Shown: positions 1-11,290, counted from the stretch's first letter. The stretch is 40,564 nucleotides of DNA from Paulinella micropora (GCA_009731375.1 BJOX01000342.1:460456-501019); one strand, 5' to 3'. Made by a program: numbers and translations. Notes: generated by a model not told the origin, from the sequence alone.

Positions 1-1830
1 TGTAATTTATAACATCAAAAACAAAGTTAAGTGCAGGTTTAAAAATAATAAAACATAGACAGTCAAATTCTTCAGATCACCCTGATTCAGAATCTGCAAT
101 CGTTTTTAAATGAGTAGTTTTGACAAACGAAGCATTTGAAGTTGTAAAAAAGTCACCATTTCTTGTGGAAAAATTTTCGGAAACTTTGACAAAAAGACAG
201 GTCGGGCCGTAATTTTTTTGCTTATTCAAGTGTGGTGAAAAAATGGTTTGCAACCACGATTATGATTAAAGAATCTGTTTTTGCTTGTTATTTTCTTAGC
301 TTTTGAACTATTGAACGTTATACAATGCATCTCGATAAATAATTTGATGGAATTTCAAGTGAGAAAATTTCAACATCTCTGAGACACACAGAGTCGGCCG
401 GAAAACAGTCCCTTAGGGGCAGCTGAACAAGCAAATAAAAATTCATTTCTAAAACAATTGACGGTCCTACAGCTCCTAAATAGGTTGGGGAGTCCTAAAA
501 CACTGTACCTTCAAATCTACGTAGTTTTTGTTGAAAAAAACATGAAACCCAGAAGAAAACTGATCAAAACCTTTTTGACATTCCGACATCTTGGACTTGC
601 CTGCCTCCAGGAGTGAAGCAGACTCTCTATTTCAATATTTTTGTATCTATCGTAAGTATATGTCAGTGAGACATGATTACACTAAAAAAACTGAAGGAGA
701 AAGGTCCAGGAAAAAATGTACAGGCATGTGTAGGTCAGACAGGTGAAGTTGTGAAACCCACTTTTTGGTTTGTAGCTTCTAGGCAAAATGAACAAAAATC
801 CTTTGGTGGAGCTTTAGTTTATGGTTGTGAAAGACGATTCCAATACTTAAAATTCTTAAAAACTGATGAATACTAAGATGCATGTGTCCCCAAAACCAGA
901 AAAATGCTGGTTTTGTGATTTTGAGTTTTTGCCTTCCACAGACATTTACAAATTACATAAAGTTGGAGAAATACGTTTAATGATAATACAAAAAACAATT
1001 CACCTATTCACCTGTGCAAGAAATAATACTCAAGCTACGAAATATGAGATTTTCATGTTTCGACAAGGAAAAAATAAGTGGTTTTCTCCTAGTTTGTAGC
1101 CTACAAATGAAAGTATCAAGAAATATTTTGTACAAGTGTCATATGTAGGTTCTAGTGGTCGTTAGAGCCCCCATCAACTTCAAAGCAGGTAAACTCATTC
1201 AAAATTCAAGATTTTGAAGTGCTGTTTGCACAGAATTCAATGTTTTTATTGGGAATAGGTAGCCGATTGTTTAGTTTTTCAGTGTATTAAAGCTATTGCT
1301 GTGTTCCAGAGTATGTTCTGAATTTTGGCAAACTTATTTTCGACCTATGTTTTCCTAGTTTTTTTTTTTTGTACCGTACTTCTCTGCAAAAACCCTTAGG
1401 CAGGATTACTCAACATAACATGTGAATTCATTTGTGCACTTGTGTGAAAAAATGAGTGCAGAGTGCATCATGCAAACAGCATTTTTCAGTTAAAAACACC
1501 ATACTTGCTATGTCCTGAGAAGTGAAAATTGCGGTCGAAAATAAGGGTGAAAATTAGTGAGCTACCCCTTTTTTCTAAAGCAAACACTTGTTTCATGCTT
1601 GCTTTTGCTTGAAACGATGTGGTTTGAACATTTACCTGCTTTGAAGTACTTGACCTCCGACATGATTTTGGTGGCGCCGGCCCGTGAATTTCTGTGGCAA
1701 TATTTGTCAAGACCATGCCAATTCCCGGAGAGGAAACCAGAAAAATTTCCAAAAAATATTTGAACAGACAGGCCTATCGACATACGTAGCCTTTGAAGTG
1801 AAGGCCGCACTAAATTTTTTTTTATTTGAC
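1..1830. repeat. Long direct repeat, copy 1 (1.83 kb)
   Basis: This AT-rich segment recurs at 3992-5821 with a constant offset of 3991, and I found no difference in the stretches compared by eye. It contains only short open frames (67 and 77 codons near 673-1099), with no recognisable domain. The repeat begins with TG at base 1 and at 3992, as an LTR would, but the left copy stops at an N gap, so its end and any target duplication cannot be tested. It is either a long LTR pair or a scaffold duplication. Confidence 0.85.
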
Positions 1831-1840
1831 NNNNNNNNNN
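1831..1840. other. Assembly gap (10 N)
   Basis: Ten Ns mark a join exactly where the first 1.83 kb repeat stops. The sequence to the right (GC-richer, coding-like) is not the continuation seen in the second copy, so two contigs are joined here. Confidence 0.95.
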
Positions 1841-1841
1841 C

Positions 1842-2746
1842 AATGAAACGCAGCCGGGTCCGACCTTGAATGGGGAGGATCATGACGAGCCTGCATTGCC
1901 CGGGTCCCTTGTGAGTACGCGAGCTCAGGCCTTGCGCAAATCCAACTTGACCTTCATAATCAAGCCCACCACGCAATATTACTACAAATTTGCGCCCTCA
2001 GCGTCCCCCGAAGAGCAGAGGGACAAGATGAAAGCGTATGCAATTTGAACACTGCTTTTTTTCACTTATAAACATGATATGCGCAGGCTGGTCATCGCGT
2101 ACACCGTGCACGATGGCCCGGACGAGGCTGGCGTGGAGGTTGCGTACTTTGCGTGGTTGCCTGAGGGGCAGTACTGGAGCAATCTCGGGCTCGACTTGGT
2201 GGTACGAAACGCAGCAATAAGTAGATATGTGCCATGCAATATGCTTTGTAGCTTGATTTCGTTGTAACCAAGCAAGTGCCTCCCGAAGTAGTCTTTTTGA
2301 TCGGGTAAATATGCTCTGCTTGGTCCAATATTGAATTGGTGATGCGGTTCGACAGCTGCTGCCAGAGAAGCCGGGCACAACTGCCCCCCAAAGCGTTCAA
2401 GGTGTGCAAGCGCAAGCTTCTCCTCTCTGTGAGGGCTAAGGTCCCCGGGCCGGGCCGAGAGGAGGATAAAGTCATCGATGACCTGCGTTTCTGCAAAGAA
2501 GAGGACATAGATCCCGTAGCCACCAAGAAGTATTGGGATGAACACCCGGGCGGGCACACTAAGGAGTTCTTGCACAAAGCCGTCGACGTGCTTGTGGAGC
2601 CGCATATTCGTTTCGCGAATGGCACGTGGCCACCCGGCGCGCCACTTCCGGGTATCCCGCCGTATCGTCGGACCTTAGTGCTGTCTCCTGAGAAAAGCGT
2701 TGCGGCCTCCAACTCCCACCTGTTCCCAACCTGCGAAGGACACTGA
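1842..2746 (+). CDS. Spliced gene fragment, 5' end lost at gap; unknown function
   Basis: Three GC-rich open segments join into one frame. Exon 1 (1842-2035) is open from the gap. Intron 1 (2036-2086, 51 nt) starts GTATG, ends GCGCAG and keeps the frame. Exon 2 runs to about 2201. A second intron, 2202-2365, would keep the frame with GT and CAG ends but has a poor pyrimidine tract. Exon 3 runs to a TGA at 2744-2746. The joined product would be about 230 residues, charged, with no domain I recognise. It has no visible start because of the gap. It lies inside the 1.83 kb repeat pair and may be host DNA or cargo of that element. Intron 1 is well supported; intron 2 is inferred. Confidence 0.5.
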
Positions 2747-2805
2747 CAATGGGTACTAATGTAATATATGATTGCAAAAATACACAATGTAAGTAGTCCT
2801 GTAGG

Positions 2806-3530
2806 CTCTCGATAGGATCACCCAGATTATTTAGGATGCTTTAGTTGACCGCACCAAGCAGACTGTCACTAGGTTCAAGAAGGCATTGCAGATGTGGATG
2901 GAAATGGCCAAAATAAATCGTGAACAGTTCAGCTGGTGAGTTTGGATACAATCCCAAGGGGTAATTACAACAAACTCTTCAACTAATAAAGACTCGGATC
3001 TCTACTAGTGGCTGCATTAAGTCCTGACTCCTGAGCCTGAGCAGGTGAAATACCAGACTACAAATAGCAGAGCGGTCACTTCGGAAGTCAGCTTTCAAGT
3101 ACTTTGCAGTAGTTTTGCGAAGTTCAACTTAGCAAGCTCACAATCTACGTTCAGTCGTGTTCGTATCTTGCAGCCCAAGTCTGAAACAGGTAGGAATCTA
3201 CGTAAATAAACGAAGTGACTGCTCTGCTATTTGTAGTACTGGTATTTCACCTGCTCAGGCTCAGGAGTCAGGACTTAATGCGGCAGCCACTAGTAGAGAC
3301 TCATGATCATGATCATGAGTCCGAGTCAACTAGAGTCACCTTCGTTGTGTAACTTGATTACCACTTGGGCTTGTATCCAAACTCACACGCTGAACTGTTC
3401 ACGATTTATTTTGGCCATTTCCATCCACATCTGCAATGCCTTCTTGAATCTAGGGTCAGTGACAGTCTGCTCAGTGGTGCGGCCAACGAAAGCTGAGCGT
3501 CCTCAATAATCTTGGTGATCCTATCGAGAG
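2806..3530. repeat. Imperfect foldback (large inverted repeat)
   Basis: Left arm 2806-3083 is the reverse complement of right arm 3211-3530, with scattered mismatches and indels and a spacer of about 127 bp. The outer part of each arm is coding-like (residues such as FKKALQMWMEMAK can be read in both). The inner part is a dispersed repeat also present near 9725-9965. At the junction in the left arm the sequence reads GTGAGT, like a splice donor. It looks like two oppositely oriented copies of one repeat plus flank, or a foldback element. Confidence 0.75.
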
Positions 3531-3985
3531 AGAGCCCTTGACCGAAGTCCTTCAGGAGTCACAAATCCCTCCTACAGTCGAAATCCACACATTTTCAGGT
3601 ATACTGCATCTTGCTAGTGAAAATAAAGCTATTGAGCTCATGCACCTTGTCCTATACGTCGGCGGGCGCTACCTTCTTGTACTGATTTCTTTTCCAACCG
3701 GTTACATAAGGCTTTGGGCCAGGTTTTGTATGAAGGAAGCCTCTAGCTCTCAGGTTAGCCTCCGACTAACACTTTGGCACCCCGGGCCCACACAACATGT
3801 CAAAGATGATGTTGAATATGACCAGTTCTTTCTGCTGACGCATCTCAGCTAGTATGCCAGGCTAGCGTCATATGCCATCACCTGAAATGATGCAAGTGCG
3901 CCGGCATTGTCCCGACCCCCTAGTGTGGCCATGGCAGTAGAGGCGGGAGCCATCTGTCCTCGGGAGGCTGCCTCCCCCTTAACGC
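3380..3985 (-). pseudogene. Decayed coding fragment, unknown family
   Basis: Read on the minus strand, this stretch gives long protein-like runs interrupted by at least four in-frame stops and a frame change near 3490. Readable pieces include SLDRITKIIEDA and DPRFKKALQMWMEMAK. Each stop (two TAG, two TGA) could come from a tryptophan codon by one G-to-A change. The last 150 bp are repeated in inverted orientation at 2806-2940. A resemblance to a transposase is possible but I could not establish it. Confidence 0.35.
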
Positions 3986-3991
3986 CCCATG

Positions 3992-5821
3992 TGTAATTTA
4001 TAACATCAAAAACAAAGTTAAGTGCAGGTTTAAAAATAATAAAACATAGACAGTCAAATTCTTCAGATCACCCTGATTCAGAATCTGCAATCGTTTTTAA
4101 ATGAGTAGTTTTGACAAACGAAGCATTTGAAGTTGTAAAAAAGTCACCATTTCTTGTGGAAAAATTTTCGGAAACTTTGACAAAAAGACAGGTCGGGCCG
4201 TAATTTTTTTGCTTATTCAAGTGTGGTGAAAAAATGGTTTGCAACCACGATTATGATTAAAGAATCTGTTTTTGCTTGTTATTTTCTTAGCTTTTGAACT
4301 ATTGAACGTTATACAATGCATCTCGATAAATAATTTGATGGAATTTCAAGTGAGAAAATTTCAACATCTCTGAGACACACAGAGTCGGCCGGAAAACAGT
4401 CCCTTAGGGGCAGCTGAACAAGCAAATAAAAATTCATTTCTAAAACAATTGACGGTCCTACAGCTCCTAAATAGGTTGGGGAGTCCTAAAACACTGTACC
4501 TTCAAATCTACGTAGTTTTTGTTGAAAAAAACATGAAACCCAGAAGAAAACTGATCAAAACCTTTTTGACATTCCGACATCTTGGACTTGCCTGCCTCCA
4601 GGAGTGAAGCAGACTCTCTATTTCAATATTTTTGTATCTATCGTAAGTATATGTCAGTGAGACATGATTACACTAAAAAAACTGAAGGAGAAAGGTCCAG
4701 GAAAAAATGTACAGGCATGTGTAGGTCAGACAGGTGAAGTTGTGAAACCCACTTTTTGGTTTGTAGCTTCTAGGCAAAATGAACAAAAATCCTTTGGTGG
4801 AGCTTTAGTTTATGGTTGTGAAAGACGATTCCAATACTTAAAATTCTTAAAAACTGATGAATACTAAGATGCATGTGTCCCCAAAACCAGAAAAATGCTG
4901 GTTTTGTGATTTTGAGTTTTTGCCTTCCACAGACATTTACAAATTACATAAAGTTGGAGAAATACGTTTAATGATAATACAAAAAACAATTCACCTATTC
5001 ACCTGTGCAAGAAATAATACTCAAGCTACGAAATATGAGATTTTCATGTTTCGACAAGGAAAAAATAAGTGGTTTTCTCCTAGTTTGTAGCCTACAAATG
5101 AAAGTATCAAGAAATATTTTGTACAAGTGTCATATGTAGGTTCTAGTGGTCGTTAGAGCCCCCATCAACTTCAAAGCAGGTAAACTCATTCAAAATTCAA
5201 GATTTTGAAGTGCTGTTTGCACAGAATTCAATGTTTTTATTGGGAATAGGTAGCCGATTGTTTAGTTTTTCAGTGTATTAAAGCTATTGCTGTGTTCCAG
5301 AGTATGTTCTGAATTTTGGCAAACTTATTTTCGACCTATGTTTTCCTAGTTTTTTTTTTTTGTACCGTACTTCTCTGCAAAAACCCTTAGGCAGGATTAC
5401 TCAACATAACATGTGAATTCATTTGTGCACTTGTGTGAAAAAATGAGTGCAGAGTGCATCATGCAAACAGCATTTTTCAGTTAAAAACACCATACTTGCT
5501 ATGTCCTGAGAAGTGAAAATTGCGGTCGAAAATAAGGGTGAAAATTAGTGAGCTACCCCTTTTTTCTAAAGCAAACACTTGTTTCATGCTTGCTTTTGCT
5601 TGAAACGATGTGGTTTGAACATTTACCTGCTTTGAAGTACTTGACCTCCGACATGATTTTGGTGGCGCCGGCCCGTGAATTTCTGTGGCAATATTTGTCA
5701 AGACCATGCCAATTCCCGGAGAGGAAACCAGAAAAATTTCCAAAAAATATTTGAACAGACAGGCCTATCGACATACGTAGCCTTTGAAGTGAAGGCCGCA
5801 CTAAATTTTTTTTTATTTGAC
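3992..5821. repeat. Long direct repeat, copy 2 (1.83 kb)
   Basis: Second copy of the segment at 1-1830. It is followed without a gap by unique AT-rich sequence beginning at 5822. Bases before it read CCCCATG, then TGTAATTT. No polypurine tract typical of the upstream edge of a 3' LTR is obvious, which weakens an LTR reading. Confidence 0.85.
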
Positions 5822-7385
5822 GGTTTTTGCGGGGTCGAGATTGGTAAAAGTCATGGCTAGAGAGGGTTTTGTGTTTTTTTGTGTGTGTTTCTCATGCATA
5901 CTTTCACGTCCCGTGGCCTTGCACAGTCTTTCCAAACGTTGTGCCCATGCTGTCTGCAAAATGGTGTGTTGTAAACTTATCTGTAGCATGTGTTGTTCTT
6001 TCTTCCCTGAAGCACTTTTTTGCACCTGTCTTGTATCACTCCTATATGTGTTGTGTGTGCTTTCTGCAAAATGGTGTGTTGTAAACTTAGCTGTAGCATG
6101 TGTTGTTCTTTCTTCCCTGAAGCCCTTTTTTGCACCTGTCTTGTATCACTCCTATATGTGTTGTGTGTGCTTTTCTGGGAATATAATGTGCTGAATCTAT
6201 TCACAATCACATAGTCTTTGTTTTGCATATGTTCAACTACTGCTCCTTTCTTTGTAACCCTGCTGTTGGTGATCTATTCTGGGCTGCAGACAGGCTAAAA
6301 AAATCATGGGTAAAATCTTTCGAGATTTTCAATTTTTTTCTGCACTTACAAAATGCTTTTAAATAGTCTCTTTGATTTCCTTCACTTTCTGTACTTGCCA
6401 AGTTCCGGCCTTGTATTTAAATAAAAAAAATTCTGAGCGAGGGCCTTATGCCCTATTTTTGCTGATTTTGGCCGGTTTGTTTGCAGGCTTAAGATCAGTT
6501 TTTTGTAAAAAAAAATTTGTACATTTAATTATAAGCATACATAGAGAGATATTATATAAAAATTTATTGAAGAGCATACAGGGAACATATGAAAACTGAC
6601 TCTGATTTTTGGTCATCACAAGCACATTTTTTTGAGGTGGCAAGGTAGCCAGTTTTTTCCGGTGGGGGGTGTGCAATTAGTTGGGAAAAAGCGGTGGGCG
6701 ACGGGAAATCGATTAGTTTGAAGTCAGTTTTTACTATTTTTCAATTATTCTTTCATTAAATTAAATGTTTTTACTTATAGTTTTGAAATGTACAATTATG
6801 ATAAAGTTTAACGGATCTATGTTTATTATGCTAACGACCACTCCCCCATAGGAGAACTTACATATGTGAAAAAAACTCAAGGTTGCTGTCTATATACTTG
6901 ATACCTATGATATGCTTTGTGCTAAAAGATATCTAATGCACTCAGGGAACCCTCCCCTCTGAGCTTTTTCCTAGGTTGGCCGGCCCGACACCCACCACAA
7001 AAATGATCGAGTTCCCGGGATTTTTTTCTAAAAAATGGTGAAAAAGCTACAAAAATGGGGCTCCTTCTGTATAAAATGCATTTATTGCTTTCAAAAAATC
7101 ATTGTCAATTATCAAAGATCAACACCTATATTACCGTCCACCACAATAAAACAATACACTTGTCCCTTTTTCTCCCCTTAATATTTTTCATTTCCGGACC
7201 ATTTTGCCGTTAACACTTAAATTTGAATTCAAATTCAAAAGTAAATTTTTTATTATTCTTCCACACGGAAATTCAACATTCCAGCTTTCTAATAAAAAAA
7301 AAAAACAGAACAAAAAAATGTTAAAAACTCGTTACGTAAAAAGTGCACCAGTTTTACCAACGCTTAAAATGCTTTAAAAAAACTA
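5822..7385. other. AT-rich non-coding stretch
   Basis: Apart from the 110-bp tandem duplication at 5953-6172, I see only short chance open frames, homopolymer runs and no domain. The boundary at 7385 is abrupt: GC-rich integrase coding sequence begins there. This suggests that the truncated element is cut off here by rearrangement or by a later AT-rich insertion. Confidence 0.6.
5953..6172. repeat. Two-copy tandem repeat, 110-bp unit
   Basis: Units 5953-6062 and 6063-6172 differ at about two positions (for example CTTATCTG against CTTAGCTG). A short truncated third start follows. There is no coding content. Confidence 0.9.
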
Positions 7386-8520
7386 ATGTTTGGTTTTCCG
7401 GAAGCCATTTTCTCCGACTACCATAGTTCTTTGGTCGGAATGTTGACCAAACGATTTTGCAGCGTAGCCGGCCTCGAATGGCTCACCACCGCGCCCTACT
7501 CGCGTCATCAACTTGGCTACGTCGAATGCCGCCACAAGGCCATCCGCACGGCCGTCCAGTCTCTCCCCAAGGCAGAAAAGACCAACTGGCCCAACATCAT
7601 CCCTTCCCTCTCCTTCGCTCAGAGCACTTACGTGTCCACAGCGACCAGCACCACAGCCTTCGAAGGAATGCTCGCCCGCAAGCCCCGCTGCACGTTGGAC
7701 TTCTTCGACTCGCCCGATCGTCAACGCCCGCGCCACCGCCTCCAGCGCCGCGCTCGACGTCTCACCTACGCTGTCACTACAGTCTGCCGAACAGATCGCC
7801 CTGCTGAACAGCGCCCGCACCGCTGTCACAGCTTATGTCAGCGCGTGCACCACCGTTACCCACGCCCGGTCCGTCGCTCAAAAGAACAAAGGCCGCCGCA
7901 AGGCAGTCAAGGAATGGAAGGTAGGCGACACAGCTTCCGTCTACCGCACCAAGCCTTCCAAACAAGGCATTCCGGCCTCTTCCGTTCTCCAGTTCGACGG
8001 CCCCTACACCATCGTTGAGCAGGTCAGCTCCAACAGCCGCAAGTTCAAGCTGCGCCACCTCAAGACCAACAAGGTATTGAAACGCATCGACCGCTCACAC
8101 CTCGCCCCGTACACTGCACCAACTGATGGAGTCGCCCCGCTCAACACGGTCCGACCGCAGTGGATGATTACGATGACGACTCTGTCAACTACACGACCGG
8201 CGAAGACGTTGCATTCATCGACCGAGACCAGGTTAAACTTGGCATCGTTTTGGATGAGCATCCAGAGAACAAGGAAAACGATCTCGTAGTTCACCAACTC
8301 GGTACTAACTACGACCTCGGCCACCAACCCTCTCTTTCGTCCCATCTACGAAGACACGGAGGACAAGACTACCATCCAGCCCTGGGGCAAACCCTTAGCT
8401 ATCTGGAAGCCCCTCCTCTTCGACATCACCAACGATCAAGTCGTTCATCGCAACATCAAGTGGCGCGCCTTCAAGAATAACAAAGACAAAGGCCGACTCC
8501 CCGCCAACGACGGTTCTTAA
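7386..8520 (+). pseudogene. Ty3/Gypsy-type integrase, 5'-truncated, with conserved post-integrase domain
   Basis: The fragment starts inside the integrase core at a GFPEAI motif. It keeps the second catalytic Asp (7416-7418) and the Glu (7524-7526), separated by 35 residues as in DD35E enzymes, but the conserved glycine after the Asp is changed (SDYHSS). A GPY/F-like module (FDGPYTIVE) lies near 7995. The frame changes near 7717, 8155 and 8310, so no intact protein is made. From about 8190 to the TAA at 8518-8520 it encodes a module (VAFID, KLGIVLDE, VHQLGT, RPIYED, DQVVHR) that matches, block by block, the region 27383-27781 on the other strand. It is a diverged relative of element B; RT and everything upstream are missing. 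Confidence 0.85.
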
Positions 8521-9308
8521 ATGTCTTCGAGGCCCCCGGGAGTCATCACCGGCGAAACCTTCCCACTGACTGCACATCTTCCAGAAAGGTAAGCAGGCAA
8601 CGGTCACATCGAAGGAATAGCCCCCCATCACTCTCAAGTGGGTTTTACTCATCATACCGGCTTCACCCGCCACCGTGACCACCCAGCGCTTTTCCCATTT
8701 GACCCTGCCATCATCCCTAGTCAAGCTACGCCACGACCAGAGTATCACTGTATTATAAGTCCTTGATCGCCCGGCTCTTATGCCTGCAGGTCAACTATCA
8801 TTCTCATCGAACCGTCAGGCTGGACATTCACTCAGTGAGTAAGTTATATCGGCGGGCGGCACGGCCGCCATAATTGGTGCATTAAACTTAGTTCATCTCG
8901 GTTGTGCGATATATGGCCACCTAGCTTCCTACGGCTCGACGTCTGCTCCCCGATATCAACGCATCATATGTTACATATGCGCTGCGGTGACTGCGCCTCA
9001 CTTCAATTGTCACAGGCTCAGTCCCGCTTCCGCATCCCGATATCCCGGCCCCTGCTGATCTCAGCCTGGTCTACAATGCGCTACGCATCGACACATTTCC
9101 TTTTCATCTTCTCCTGAGGTTTTAAGAGACTCCTATCTTTCCGAGTCTTTTCTCCTTTTCCTTTTAGCGAGACATCTTCTCCTGAGGTTTAAAGAGACTC
9201 CTATCTTTCTCTTTTCTCCTTTTTCCTTTTAGCGAGACAAGTCACTGCCGGACCCATGACGGCGTTAGTCACTCATTCTGTACGCAACTCTACTCAACCG
9301 TTAGGTCT
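8521..9308 (+). other. 3' untranslated region of the truncated element
   Basis: No convincing coding sequence follows the stop at 8520. The stretch ends at a G-run resembling a polypurine tract. It contains a 68-bp tandem duplication (9105-9237). The assignment rests on its position between the integrase module and the tract. Confidence 0.5.
9105..9237. repeat. Two-copy tandem repeat, about 68-bp unit
   Basis: The unit begins CATCTTCTCCTGAGGTTT and ends TTTTAGCGAGA. The second copy (from 9173) has small deletions. It is pyrimidine-rich and non-coding. Confidence 0.85.
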
Positions 9309-9318
9309 GGGGGGGGGG
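9300..9318 (+). promoter_or_regulatory. Candidate polypurine tract of the truncated element
   Basis: The motif GTTAGGTCT followed by ten Gs closely matches the tract of element B read on its own strand (GTTATGGTCT then fifteen Gs, 26935-26949 and flank). In B the tract abuts the 3' LTR, so this position should mark the LTR start at 9319. Confidence 0.65.
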
Positions 9319-9965
9319 TAGCTATCAGACTGAGCACTTTAACGATTAGCCAAAATTAGGTGACTACCGTTGACTTTTCACTGTTTTTGACCGGCCCGTG
9401 ATAGTAGATTCTCCTCTGCACGTTTCGACTTCACTAACTTGACTACTTTTCGATTTCGTTCAGAAATGACTTCAAACGATCAAGCCTGAGCCTCCGTCAA
9501 AGTTCTTTTAGAAAAGATTAACTATTGCCTTTTCCCCCACTATATTACCTTTTCCCCTGATTTTCCGTGAAACACGCACGTTGCGGTAAATTTATGGATA
9601 AGCAAACAAGAGTGACGGAAAACAATATTTTGACTTGCTTTTTACATCCATGACTGTGGAAACGTTTTCCAAATGTCAATTTCGGACACTTGAAATTATA
9701 AGTTAGACTTGAAGCGATCCTTCAAGTGTTTTACAGATGTTTCAAGTTACGCGCGCTCACCAACTCACAATCTACGTTCAGGCGTGTTCGTATTTTGCAT
9801 TCCAAGTCTGCAAACAAGTAGAAATCTACGTAAATAAACGAAGTGACCTCTCAGCTATTTACTGGTATTTCACCTGCTCTCAGGAGTCAGGACTTAATGC
9901 AGCCATAGAGACTTTAATAAGAGTTCGTTGTGTATCTATCCCTTGGGGTTGTATCCAAACTCACA
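9319..9965 (+). repeat. Candidate 3' LTR of the truncated element (647 bp)
   Basis: It starts directly after the G-run with TAGCTATC (B: TTATC or TATC) and ends CTCACA (B: CTTACA). Its length is close to B's 661 bp. The last 240 bp recur at about 3100-3385 and, inverted, at 2940-3083; all copies share the same right edge near AACTCAC. No second full copy is in the window, so the LTR call is inference from the tract, the length and the shared edge. Confidence 0.5.
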
Positions 9966-10693
9966 AAAGAACGTTTACGTGAAGAAACTTATAAAAAGAA
10001 GTGGGTTGGGGACAAAGGAAAAGGCTGCGGAATGTACTATCGGTATTGGTCGAAAGCTAAGGAATTCCTTAACCGTTGGCGCATGATTCGCTACATGATT
10101 TTGGTACAGGAAATATGTGTCAAAAAACAACAACAACAACAAGAACAACAACAATAACAACAATAACAACAACAACAACAACAAGAGTTGAGAGGAACTA
10201 ATCTGTTCAGGAATATGAAACCACTCCCGAGCTACATGCAAACATACTGTGGCATAACGACAACTAAAATTCGAAGCTGATTTTAGGCAAACAAGCTAGC
10301 AAGAACAATAAGCATATCGTATCAACCAGATATTTGCGTTAGCCTATGTCCTGAGCAGTTGCCAAAATTTCCCGCCTCCAAAAGTCGATTTGTAATCGGA
10401 AGCAGCTCATGACCGGGATGACGGTAGTCTGCATAGACATATGATGTCCGCAGCTCCCAGTCGACTGTGACATGCTGAGGCTTACTTGGTCTAGCATGGG
10501 TTCAACTTCGTTATGAATGCTGGGAGTCCGCGTGATGTCTCAACAATGTGCTGCTGTCTTACAGGACTGAAATGGTTGTCACGCGCTCTGCCAAAGAGTA
10601 CATACACATAACACAGTCGCAGTCAGGATGACATGTACTCTTGGGCCTAGTGCGCGGCCTCCGTGTTAACAGAGGATACTCCTAGAAGACAGC
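9966..10693. other. Non-coding stretch without recognised genes
   Basis: Apart from a CAA-rich microsatellite at 10125-10184 I see no domain or paired repeat here. Confidence 0.5.
10125..10184. repeat. (CAA)n microsatellite
   Basis: About 60 bp of CAA units with a few interruptions (AAGAAC, AATAAC). Confidence 0.95.
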
Positions 10694-11138
10694 ATGGGTG
10701 GAGCACCACACAGACATCCAGGATTCGGAACGATGTCGCTGAGTTTGAAGTTCTGGTTGACAAAAGAGGCAGAGAAAGAGTGGCAAAGTAGCCAAGGTGA
10801 AAAGAAGAGGAGGGGAGGAAAATACAGCAAGCAAGGGAACAGCAAGGGCAATGGCGGCTTGTCAGCTGCCGCGGCCGCGTCCCCTGCCTCGGCCGCCGCC
10901 CTCGCCTGCTCCGCGACCGCCGCCGCCACGACCTCGGCCTCGTCCGCCACCGCGCCCGGGCCCGCCGCGCCCCCGCCCCATGCCGCCCCGCCCGCCACGC
11001 CCGGCCCCCATGCTCTTGTCCTTGCGCGCTGCACGCCACACATACACACACGCACGTCCTGCGCCCGATCGTGCAGCAAGGACCAAGAGGATACTTACAT
11101 GTGGACTCGTCCTCTTTCACTTTCTCTAACACCTACAG
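10694..11138. other. GC-rich, exon-like or CpG-island-like segment
   Basis: GC content rises sharply between about 10855 and 11060, with CG-rich hexamers giving Ala/Pro- or Arg/Pro-rich translations in every frame. Before it, a plus frame near 10720-10790 reads a short charged segment (DVAEFEVLVDKRGRERVAK) ending at a TAG that overlaps a possible GTAG donor. The segment might be an exon next to the one at 11139, but no product is recognisable. Confidence 0.35.
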
Positions 11139-11290
11139 GCAAAAGACTCTGCAAGCACGGCGGAGGACCACGCAGCGGACCTCGTCGGGAACGCTCAGAT
11201 ACTTAATGGTGTTACCCCGCACATAACACTCCCGAATCTGCCAGAAACGCGTACCGTCCTAAGAACCCCAGACAAACAGGTGGAGCGACA
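11139..11290 (+). CDS. Probable internal exon, cut by gap; unknown protein
   Basis: A good 3' splice site precedes it: a pyrimidine-rich run, CTAAC branch-like motif, then CTACAG at 11133-11138. The following 152 bp are open to the gap at 11291, with normal amino-acid composition and no low complexity. No domain is recognised. The upstream exon is uncertain and the downstream part is missing, because a (GATA)n array follows the gap. Confidence 0.4.

Noticed and set aside
673-1099. Two small frames (67 and 77 codons) in the 1.83 kb repeat, repeated at 4664-5090
   Set aside because: AT-rich and short; identity between copies follows from the repeat itself, so it gives no evidence of selection.
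10694-10790. Chromodomain-like start (FEVLVDKRGRERVAK)
   Set aside because: The similarity covers under 20 residues and stops at a TAG; the conserved tryptophan part of a chromodomain is absent.
10647-11132. Arg/Gly-rich minus frames of 161 and 137 codons
   Set aside because: They arise from GC-rich hexamers; the better splice signal and exon lie on the plus strand.
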